Positions 52,613 through 60,877 of a DNA stretch of 64,000 bases are shown here, piece after piece (within the stretch, counting starts at the first letter, position 1; each line of letters opens with the position of its first letter). Position numbers and translations under genes: made by a program. Source of the stretch: Flavonifractor hominis. GTDB taxonomy: Bacteria; Bacillota; Clostridia; Oscillospirales; Oscillospiraceae. The stretch spans positions 682,001 to 746,000 of the forward strand of contig NZ_JBBMFT010000001.1 of the NCBI RefSeq assembly GCF_040095835.1, written 5' to 3'. The notes beneath the pieces were generated by a model. It was not told the DNA's origin. It did no database searches and saw only the letters and a list, made by a program, of their open reading frames with translations.

Positions 52613-52736
52613 CATGGTACTATCCTGCCGGGAAACTCCCGAAGGGCGGAATGGGGTGAAAAGCCCCGCGAGCGGGTCACTGTGATGCCTCCGGAGAGAG
52701 GATAAGTCAGATACGCCGGACAGTATCTTTGTACCT
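52613..52736 (+). ncRNA. Cobalamin riboswitch 3, controlling the giant SLH protein
   Basis: Compact form: GGCGGAATGGGGTGAAAAGCC near 52645, GCGGGTCACTGTGATGCC near 52672, B12-box-like AAGTCAGATACGCCGG near 52704. The outer stem pairs the region from about 52615 with CCGGACAGTATC and GTACC ending near 52735. Confidence 0.87.
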
Positions 52737-52757
52737 GCCTGCACCGGGACATGCGCG

Positions 52758-52788
52758 ACAACTGCCGGACTCCCGGCAGTTGTTTTTG
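52758..52788 (+). terminator. Terminator of riboswitch 3
   Basis: Perfect 11-bp stem (52758-52768 with 52773-52783), 4-nt loop, followed by TTTTGC. It sits between aptamer and start codon, so it is the off-platform. Confidence 0.9.
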
Positions 52789-52881
52789 CATCTTTGGTAC
52801 AAAAGCAATCCGCACCTATATCATACCATGTGCGGTTTATATAAATTGAAACACATGAGCTAAAAAGGAGGATTATCACAC

Positions 52882-55800
52882 ATGAAAAAAAGAGTCCTAT
52901 CTCTGCTGCTTGTGCTAGTTATGGCGGTCGGCATGCTGCCCGTCAGCGCCATGGCAGCAGAAGGGGAACCGGCGCCAGCGCCGGTCTTTCAAACGAATTT
53001 GAAAGAGCCGGAAGTAACGTATTACAGCGACAGTTCCATTCGCGCTCTATCAATTCAGATAACAAAAGATGAAGCAAGTTATACGAAAGACACATTGGAG
53101 ATAAAATGGCAGAGCTCTAATAGCGGAGAAGAAGGGAGCTTTTCGGATGCCAAAGATGGTGTGTTCAACTTCTTGCTCTCGAGCAGCTACAAACCGGATA
53201 TCCAGCCGGGCGAGACCAAGTATTACCGGGCAAAGGTAACCAATAACGGCCTTGGAGAAGGCATGACGCCCACAACGGTATATTCCGCAGTGACAAAGAT
53301 TGTGGTTTTAGAGGAAGCGGCGCCAATTCCGGCGAAGCTTACCTTCCAACCTGCAGCAAAGCTGGCTGGAGAGGAGGGGAATTATACCACCGAAGCTGCC
53401 GGGGATATCAATGCGGAAGTGAAAAATTATTGGGGCGGCGACGAAGTAACCAACATCAGCACCGGCAATGTGAGCAATGTATCGATCAACAGCTGGGATA
53501 CGGTCAAATATGACTTCACGGGCTGGCTGATGCAGGGGCAGGACGGCCTGCAGAAACTGCTTTCCATGCATGACAGCACAGAATATTTGGAGGTGCTGAA
53601 GGTTGCCGACGAAACGGCGTGGGCAGCGTATGTGAGTGCCTCTGATCTGGTTGTGCAGAGCTATATCTATACAGGTACACCAAATACGTATGCACTGCGT
53701 TTTAATACATCGGTCGAGATTCTCAAGGACTTCTCCATCACACCAGTGTTCACGGAGAAGGCAGCGCCTCAGCATACCTTGACGCTGGAACGGGCGAAGC
53801 ACGGTACAGCTTCCTATATTCGCGAGGGGGAAAGCGAGACTTACACGCTGACTGCCGCAGCCGATAAAAACTACTTGTTTGCCCGCTGGGAGCAGTCTGC
53901 CGACAACGGCAGCACATGGACGCCCGTTGAAAGTAGCACCGCAAAAATGCAGGTTACGCTGGCTGCCGATACCTCCTATCGGGCGGTCTTTGTTCCCATT
54001 TCCATTGAGGAGATGAGCTTCGCCAGCTATTACCTTCCCTCTTCGGGAGACAACTGGACAGTTCGTCTGGATGTGGAAATGAGCGCGAACTTACAGGAAA
54101 CCACCCCGTTTACGGTCAATGTCTATGAGGGCAGCAACAGCACTGGAACTCTGTTGGAAACTGTGCAGGTAGATGTATATCGGGGTTCCGCAAAGCGCAC
54201 GATTGAGGTGGATTTGACCAAGCGGCCCAGCTCGGATACGACTCCCATCTATGTGACTGCCACGTTGCTGGGCGGGGAACCGGTAGGTGCGAGCAGGACT
54301 CTCTGCGGCACGTTGGATATGGAGCAGACAAGCCTTGAGGTGGACTGCGTCGCGGAGACGTTCATGAAGGACTCCGACTACGGGTATTTGCAGTTTTCCG
54401 CCACTTGTGAACCCAATGCGGTCATCACATGGTCGGGCGGTAATGACGAACTGGGGCAACCCGGTCAGGCGGGCACCGCCGTGATTGAGGCAGATACAGG
54501 TAAGGTGACCTTTACCCGGTTTTACAGCAATAATTCAAAGACATTTTATGCCGATGCTGGGGACGGACGTGTTGGCAAGATTGTTGTTTCTTTTATAAGA
54601 GGCAAGGATGTCGTGAAATTGGGTGAAACGGCTCTAACTGTTCTTGCAGGCGAGACAAACGAATACGCTTACAAGAGCACATTGCCCAAGCTCAAGGAAG
54701 CACAGGTTAAGGTGACATCTTCCGACGAAAGCATTTTTACTGCTGCGGTTACGACAAAAGAAGTGCCGGGGATGTTTTTCCCGGAGGTAGTCCTTGATAA
54801 AGTTACCATTACCGGCGTGAAGGCAGGAACGGCCGAACTGAGCATCGCGCTGACGAACGGCGGCGTTTGGACGTGCCCTGTCACCGTCACCAGCAGCGAC
54901 ATCGCCGTTGAGGGTATTACTGTAACTCCCAAAACCGCAGAACTCAATGTGGGCGGCACAACGGTGCTCTCTGCCGTTACCGCACCGGCCACTGCCGCTG
55001 TTACCGTGACCTACTCCAGCTCGAAGGAGGATGTGGCCCGGGTAAACGCTAATACCGGCGTGGTCACTGCAATCGGCGCAGGCGAGGCCGTTATTACTGC
55101 GACAGCTACCGACGGCAGCGGAAAGACCGTCACTGACACCTGTGTTGTCACCGTGACGGATGCTGCCTATACTGTGAAAGTTTATGTACCAACTGCGGCA
55201 GGGACTGCCGCGTTCTATCCCACTACCGGCTTTGACACCGCTGGCAGAGATACTTTTGCGGAAGAGTCCGCCATCGCCGCTGCTTCCGCTGTTGAAGGAG
55301 ACTACACCGTTTATACCATGTCTCTTGAACCGGGGACCTACTCCTTCCGGGGCACGAGTTCCGGCGGCCAGAGCATGGGCGGCGGCTGCTTTGCCATTCC
55401 GGAGGCAGATACCGCTGCCGGAACGCGGGATGTGAGCATCTACCTGCGTCAGGTGGAGTTCTCCGTTACCAACAGCGAAATCACGGCGGACGACCTTACC
55501 CTGACGGTGAAAAACACGCTGGGAACGGTCACGCTGGGAGCGGCCGGTGCCAATGCGTCTGGACAGCTGAACTTCTCTACTTTGATGTATGCCAAGGGCG
55601 GCACAATGTTGTACTCTGTGACGGCCACGCCGAACGAGGATTATATGCAGTCCAATCATGTGGGCGTTTTGGCGCTTACACAGAGCATAGAGCAAGGCAC
55701 AGATACCCAGAGCGTATCCATGACGTTGCCTGCTGCGACGGCTTTGACGCTCACCGTGCCTTCCGGAGCGAAGGCTGAATTGGCCATTGCCTCTCGTTAC

Positions 55801-58800
55801 CAGGGTGTAGCCCATGTGCCTGTTGCCGCTGTTGGCCAGCCCAAGACAGAGGCTGGGAAGGATACCTATAGCTTCCTCATTGGAAAAGGCGTCTATGAAT
55901 ATCGCGTCAGCGGAACAGATTATGTCACGTATATTGGCACTACCCCGGTAGACAGCGACACGGTGGCCATAGAGGTCACCGAAGCACAGCTGAAGCCCGC
56001 AGGAAAAACGGCAGCCACTTTGGACCGGGATACTAAGTCCAATGGCGGAGCCAATGTGGGCGATATTCTGATGAATAACAATACTCAGGGATATCTGAAG
56101 CTGAATGCCAATGCGACCTACCAGCTCTCTCCCATGCGTCAGTGGTGGGGCAGCAATGCTACATGGGAAATGGGCGGAAATTATTACATTCTGGAGCCCG
56201 ATTTCCACTATACAGTTGTGGGATTGGATGGTCAGCCGAACAGCAGCGTGATCACCGTAGACGAAAACGGGAAAATCTCCGCCGTGGGCGCTGGCACAGC
56301 CATTGTTCTCATTACCTACGATGCTATGACGGTGAATTACCACGACGGCGCCAAGGTGTCCTATGATAACTATGACCCCAACGGTTTCTTCGGCGCTATC
56401 TGGCCGGAGAACACCGGTGTGCTGGTCGTCTCTGTGGATGCCGCCGCCAGCGGCATTGACACCGGTTTGGTAATCAACACAGATAAGACGGTTTCGGATA
56501 AGCTGGACGGAGTGGCTTTGGACGCCGACTACGATGTCATCTACTTCATGGATGAGCAAGGCGAGTATACCTTTACCCCGGGCGCAGGGGTTACCGCCGT
56601 GTCTGTGGCCAATCCGACAATCAGTGATGGAAAGATGAGCTTTACCGGATTTACCGCTCTCACCGCCGGTCAGGACGGCCGGTATACGGTTCCGTTGACG
56701 GAAGGGCGCAATATTGTGAAGGTGGACAGCGCCAAGGGATCGGAGTATCAGGTCATTACAGCCAAGCAGGTCGATGTGACCGTCAACGGAAAGCCGCTGG
56801 AAGATGCTGTCCTTGTCCCCGGTGAGAAGGTCAGCATTCAGTTCGACACGCTCTATAACCCGGTCAACCGGATGTATGCCTATAACACCAGTGCGGCAGC
56901 GGTATATTTTAATGTCAGCGGCTATGAGGGAAAAAGTGCCGGCAATGGCCGCGGCGGCTATGGTTACTACTTCTTTGCATCCAATCCATACAATCAGGTC
57001 GTGGAGCATCTTGTCTCGGCCGGGAAAGATGATTCGGGATACGGCAACTCCATGGTCAATGTGGGCGATGAACTGACTGTTCCGGCAGATTTTGATGGGG
57101 ATGTCTTCACGCTCTCCAACGGCGCGTTCAATGTGGGCGGCTTTTCTCACTATAAGTTCGGTGAACACCGCACAAAAATGGGGCAAAGCACCAGTGGAAT
57201 GTCCGCCAATATGCTCTCTTATTTCGGGCAGCTGCCGGACATCTCTATCCCGGTTGGAGGAAAGTTGGACAGCATCAATGTGACAACGCAGCCTGAGATG
57301 ACGGAGTATTGTATCGGTGATGTGTTTGACCCTGCCGGTATGAAAGTGACGGCCACCTATCAGGGAAGCGAAGGGAGCTTTACCAAAGAAATCGATGGCT
57401 ACACCTACGATACCGTCGCGTTTACAGAGGCTGGCACGAAAACAATCACCATCAGCTACACCCATGGAGGCGTGACAAAGACGACTTCCATCCAGGTTAC
57501 AGTTAAAAATGCCACATTGGAGAAAATAGAGGTTACCACTCCGCCTAATAAAACTGCATACAGTGTAGGAGCGGCTTTTGATCCTACCGGCATGGTAGTT
57601 ACTGCCACCTATAGTGACGGCAGTACCAAAGCAATCACCGGGTACACTTACAGCCCTGAAACCTTCAGCGCAGGCGACAAAACGGTCACCATCACCTATG
57701 GCGGAAAGACTGCGGTTGTGGATGTGCAGCTCGGCTTGGTGACCCAAATTGCCATTACTACACCGCCTGCCAAAACTACGTATAAGGCTGGAGAAGGATT
57801 CAGTCCGGACGGCATGGTGGTTACCGCAACTTATAGCGATGGAAGTACAGTCGTTACCACCGACTACAACTATACGCCCTCCGGGAAATTGGCTGTGGGT
57901 GACTCCGCTGTAACAATCACATACACGGGCAGCGATGCAGACAGCACTTTGCAGCCTGTGACGCAGAGGATTACTGTTACGGAATCCTCCGGCGGAGAGG
58001 TGGATCCTGATTACGACTCCATTACCGTCACCATCTCCTATAGTGATAAAGGCGAATTTGTCACCGGCGTGGATGGTACCGTGCTATGCAATGCACCTGT
58101 TACCGTCTATGATAAAGATCAGGACGGACGCTATACCATGGGAGACGCTTTTGCCGCACTGCATGAGATGTATTACTCTGGCGGTGCATCAGGTTATGAA
58201 GAAATAGACACTGACGGCGGCGGTTGGGTCAATAAATTCTGGGGTAATCGTTCAGGTAACATTTCTTATGTCCTGAATCACAGTTGGGTTAACGGACCTA
58301 AGACGGAAATTGAAGGTAACGATAAGCTTGCAGTTTATGCATATAAGGATCTTGTTCAGTATTCCGATCTTTATACTTGGTTTGAAGAAGACAGTTATAA
58401 TGCATCCGTTGGTACTGAGAAAGTCTTTACGGTTCATGGCATCAATGTCATGAACAGCAGCGAGAATCGGGACAGCGCGGCAACTCCGGTCAATGCTGCT
58501 GTTACCGTATATGACGAAGACGGCCGCGTTGTTTCGGCCATGGCTACAACGACGGACGAGAACGGTCAATTTGTGTTAACGTTCGCTTCTGCTGGCACCT
58601 ACACAGTTGAAATCAGCGGAACCTGTGATTATACCTGCGAAGCGTATGGCGGATCTTCCGGGACATCTTACACGGACGCAACTGTTGTTCCGTCCCGTTG
58701 TGAGGTTGTTGTAAGCGGCGGCAGCGGCGCGCCGGACGGTGCGACCGGCGAAGATGACAAGAAAGCGGCGGATAAAGTCGCAGCGCTGATCGACGCCATC

Positions 58801-59502
58801 GGTACCGTCACCAAGGACAGCGGCAAGAAAATTGAGGCGGCCCGCAAGGCTTATGATGCGTTGACCGGGACACAAAAGAAACTTGTCGGCAATTACTCCA
58901 AGCTGACCGCGGCTGAGAAAGAGTTTGCAAAACTAACTGGAAGCCTGCCTTTCATGGATGTGCAGAAGCATTGGGCGCTGGAAGCAATCAAGTATGCTTA
59001 TACCAACGATCTGATGAATGGAGTCAGCGATACCGCGTTCAGCCCCGACAGCACGCTCAACCGCGCCATGCTGGCTACGATCCTCTATCGCCTGGAGGGT
59101 GAGCCTGCCGTTAAGGGTAGGAATACCTACGCCGATGTGGCAGCTGATACCTGGTACACCGACGCCGTCATCTGGGCAAGCGAAAACGGGATTGTAACCG
59201 GCTACGGAGAAGGCAAGTTCGGGCCCACCGACAACATTACCCGGGAACAGATGGCTGTGATGCTGTACCGGTATGCGGAGTATAAGAAGTACGACACAAC
59301 AGTGGCGGGTATGTCAGTGAAAGAATACGCGGACTACGAAGCGATTTCGGAGTGGGCGCTTGAGGCGATGGCTTGGGCCAACGCGGAGGGCCTCATTACC
59401 GGCCGCACCGCTTCGACCATCGTCCCCAGCGGCACAGCCACCCGCGCGGAAGCCGCTACCATCCTTATGCGCTTCCTGGAGAGCGCGGCGGCAAACAAAT
59501 AA
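52882..59502 (+). CDS. Giant S-layer-anchored surface protein with Ig-like and DUF4430-like modules, 2206 aa
   Basis: Secreted wall protein. Signal peptide (MKKRVLSLLLVLVMAVGMLPVSAMA). One InlB-type B repeat near residues 300-370 (LERAKHGTASYIREGESETYTL). A Big_2 Ig-like domain near 673-758 (VEGITVTPKTAELNVGGTTVL). A long unassigned beta-rich middle follows. Three Big_3 Ig-like repeats lie near 1461-1702 (TPPNKTAYSVGAAFDPTGM), a DUF4430-like segment near 1713-1800 (TMGDAFAALHEMYYSGG), a FIVAR-like helix pair near 1956-2019 and three SLH domains near 2023-2200 (FMDVQKHWALEAIKYAYTNDLM). The start follows AAAAAGGAGG. Its own cobalamin riboswitch suggests a role in corrinoid capture at the surface; other roles, such as adhesion, are possible. 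Confidence 0.85.
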   Translation: MKKRVLSLLLVLVMAVGMLPVSAMAAEGEPAPAPVFQTNLKEPEVTYYSDSSIRALSIQITKDEASYTKDTLEIKWQSSNSGEEGSFSDAKDGVFNFLLSSSYKPDIQPGETKYYRAKVTNNGLGEGMTPTTVYSAVTKIVVLEEAAPIPAKLTFQPAAKLAGEEGNYTTEAAGDINAEVKNYWGGDEVTNISTGNVSNVSINSWDTVKYDFTGWLMQGQDGLQKLLSMHDSTEYLEVLKVADETAWAAYVSASDLVVQSYIYTGTPNTYALRFNTSVEILKDFSITPVFTEKAAPQHTLTLERAKHGTASYIREGESETYTLTAAADKNYLFARWEQSADNGSTWTPVESSTAKMQVTLAADTSYRAVFVPISIEEMSFASYYLPSSGDNWTVRLDVEMSANLQETTPFTVNVYEGSNSTGTLLETVQVDVYRGSAKRTIEVDLTKRPSSDTTPIYVTATLLGGEPVGASRTLCGTLDMEQTSLEVDCVAETFMKDSDYGYLQFSATCEPNAVITWSGGNDELGQPGQAGTAVIEADTGKVTFTRFYSNNSKTFYADAGDGRVGKIVVSFIRGKDVVKLGETALTVLAGETNEYAYKSTLPKLKEAQVKVTSSDESIFTAAVTTKEVPGMFFPEVVLDKVTITGVKAGTAELSIALTNGGVWTCPVTVTSSDIAVEGITVTPKTAELNVGGTTVLSAVTAPATAAVTVTYSSSKEDVARVNANTGVVTAIGAGEAVITATATDGSGKTVTDTCVVTVTDAAYTVKVYVPTAAGTAAFYPTTGFDTAGRDTFAEESAIAAASAVEGDYTVYTMSLEPGTYSFRGTSSGGQSMGGGCFAIPEADTAAGTRDVSIYLRQVEFSVTNSEITADDLTLTVKNTLGTVTLGAAGANASGQLNFSTLMYAKGGTMLYSVTATPNEDYMQSNHVGVLALTQSIEQGTDTQSVSMTLPAATALTLTVPSGAKAELAIASRYQGVAHVPVAAVGQPKTEAGKDTYSFLIGKGVYEYRVSGTDYVTYIGTTPVDSDTVAIEVTEAQLKPAGKTAATLDRDTKSNGGANVGDILMNNNTQGYLKLNANATYQLSPMRQWWGSNATWEMGGNYYILEPDFHYTVVGLDGQPNSSVITVDENGKISAVGAGTAIVLITYDAMTVNYHDGAKVSYDNYDPNGFFGAIWPENTGVLVVSVDAAASGIDTGLVINTDKTVSDKLDGVALDADYDVIYFMDEQGEYTFTPGAGVTAVSVANPTISDGKMSFTGFTALTAGQDGRYTVPLTEGRNIVKVDSAKGSEYQVITAKQVDVTVNGKPLEDAVLVPGEKVSIQFDTLYNPVNRMYAYNTSAAAVYFNVSGYEGKSAGNGRGGYGYYFFASNPYNQVVEHLVSAGKDDSGYGNSMVNVGDELTVPADFDGDVFTLSNGAFNVGGFSHYKFGEHRTKMGQSTSGMSANMLSYFGQLPDISIPVGGKLDSINVTTQPEMTEYCIGDVFDPAGMKVTATYQGSEGSFTKEIDGYTYDTVAFTEAGTKTITISYTHGGVTKTTSIQVTVKNATLEKIEVTTPPNKTAYSVGAAFDPTGMVVTATYSDGSTKAITGYTYSPETFSAGDKTVTITYGGKTAVVDVQLGLVTQIAITTPPAKTTYKAGEGFSPDGMVVTATYSDGSTVVTTDYNYTPSGKLAVGDSAVTITYTGSDADSTLQPVTQRITVTESSGGEVDPDYDSITVTISYSDKGEFVTGVDGTVLCNAPVTVYDKDQDGRYTMGDAFAALHEMYYSGGASGYEEIDTDGGGWVNKFWGNRSGNISYVLNHSWVNGPKTEIEGNDKLAVYAYKDLVQYSDLYTWFEEDSYNASVGTEKVFTVHGINVMNSSENRDSAATPVNAAVTVYDEDGRVVSAMATTTDENGQFVLTFASAGTYTVEISGTCDYTCEAYGGSSGTSYTDATVVPSRCEVVVSGGSGAPDGATGEDDKKAADKVAALIDAIGTVTKDSGKKIEAARKAYDALTGTQKKLVGNYSKLTAAEKEFAKLTGSLPFMDVQKHWALEAIKYAYTNDLMNGVSDTAFSPDSTLNRAMLATILYRLEGEPAVKGRNTYADVAADTWYTDAVIWASENGIVTGYGEGKFGPTDNITREQMAVMLYRYAEYKKYDTTVAGMSVKEYADYEAISEWALEAMAWANAEGLITGRTASTIVPSGTATRAEAATILMRFLESAAANK

Positions 59503-59596
59503 ATAACCGATGCGAAGTCTGTGAAATTCAGCACGGGCCTGTCCCCGCCGTATAGCCGGCAAGCATCTATCAAAAGAGCAGACAGGTGGGCGAACC

Positions 59597-59634
59597 GGGC
59601 GGTTCCATCCCCGCAAGGGATGGGCCGCCCTTTC
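59597..59634 (+). terminator. Terminator of the giant surface protein gene
   Basis: GGGCGG (59597-) with ATCCC pairs with GGGAT and CCGCCC (to 59630), loop CGCAA, followed by TTTCC. Confidence 0.75.
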
Positions 59635-59724
59635 CTCTCCGTGACGCAGGGCGGACAGAAAATGCGAAAAGCTATTCATGGGATGGGTGCAGACCGATAA
59701 CGCTTCCGATGAGGCTTGACATCG

Positions 59725-59872
59725 CTGAATTCGCAAGAACGGACACTTGTTTTTAGCAAAATTTGAGATAAAATAAAGATGTAGTCAGTCCTGCGGGGCA
59801 TGGATGGGGCAGCAAGCCCATGCGTGTTGACGCAGGAGCCGCATACAAAAAGGAATCATGAAGGGCCATGGC
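59725..59872 (+). repeat. Leader repeat, copy 2, left part (promoter half)
   Basis: Matches 44674-44821 almost base for base, including the TTGTTT/TAAAAT promoter at 59747-59774. It stops at the IS insertion point; GCCATGGC at 59865-59872 is the target duplication. Confidence 0.92.
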
Positions 59873-59892
59873 TGTGTTTGTCAAACGAAAAT

Positions 59893-60103
59893 GTGAGCAA
59901 AAGGGCCCCAAAAAAGTGAGCACCTTCAGCACCAGATTTCATGTCGTGAGCAATGTTTTTCCCAAGTACCAAATGCTCACCTTTTGAGTACCCGGAAAGA
60001 TGAGGGCCTTTTGCAAGAGTGAGTGCCCTGGGGGCCTAATGCTCACATCGGTCCCCCGGAGGCCAAACGCTCGCATCGGTGCCAATAGGGGCCAAGTGCT
60101 CAC
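59893..60103. repeat. Iterated transposase-binding-like motifs at the IS end
   Basis: The heptamer TGCTCAC or its complement GTGAGCA occurs at 59893, 59916, 59946, 59974, 60040 and 60097, with a variant at 60068. The same heptamer plus TTTTGAGTACC recurs at the other end (62461-62479). These are probable IstA binding sites. Confidence 0.7.
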
Positions 60104-60142
60104 ATCGGTGCCCAAAGCCCTTTTGCACTAATTTTGAGTACC

Positions 60143-60877
60143 CTAAGTGTATGCTCTCTGGCGGTTTAGGGACTGGGTAAGCCGGTAGCTTTCCCCAGAG
60201 AAAATCACAATATGGCTGTGGTGGATAAGCCGGTCAACGAGCGCCGCAGTCAGGCGGTTGTCCCCAAAGACAGTGTTCCACTGAGAGAACTCCAGGTTTG
60301 AAGTAATAATCAGGCTCTTGCGCTCGTAGCAATCGGAAATCACTTGGAACAGCAGTTCAGCGGCATCCTTGTGCAGAGGGACGAAACCAATCTCGTCAAT
60401 CACAACAAGCTCTACCTTTTTCAGCGTACCCAGGTAGTTGTTCAAGGTCCCCTTGGTGTTCTTCTCCAGCAGGATGTTTGCCAACTCCGCCGCAGTAAAG
60501 AAGCGGACACGCCGCCCCTCCTGGCAGGCTTTCAAAGCAATAGCCGTAGCCAGATGGGTCTTTCCCGTCCCAACGCTCCCCATAAAAATCAGGTTTTCTT
60601 TTGGGGCAAGGAACTGGAGGTCGGTCATGTATTCCTATGTCAAGCCGCCAGGAAGTTCAATGGCGGAGTTCCACACAAAATCATCCAGTGTCTTCATCAC
60701 CCGGAAACCAGCCGTCTTTACCATGCGGTTAATCCGGTTGGCCTCTCGTTCCTGTAATTCCAGCGTCAAGAGGTCGGTCACATATTGCTCGGTATTTTCG
60801 TAGGGGACGCTCCGCCAGCCTTTCGCCATGCCGCCCAGCTTCACTTGCCGCATGAGCTGTTCAATCTGTTCAGCCAT
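60143..60877 (-). pseudogene. istB: IstB helper ATPase with an in-frame amber stop
   Basis: AAA+ ATPase that guides IS21 transposase to the target. The ATG at 60877 (MAEQIEQLMRQVKLGGM) follows GGGAGGTG and overlaps istA by 8 bases. After WNSAIELPGGLT the frame meets TAG, then continues in the same frame with EYMTDLQFLAPKENL, the Walker A MGSVGTGKTHLATAI and Walker B VELVVIDEIGFVPL. CAG to TAG (Gln) is the simplest cause. The ATG three codons after the stop could restart a truncated ATPase domain (60628 to 60143). Confidence 0.88.

Noticed and set aside
59970..60110. Regularly spaced TGCTCAC repeats as a CRISPR array
   Set aside because: The repeats are only 7-20 bases with irregular spacing, lie inside the IS end and recur at its other end, which fits transposase sites.
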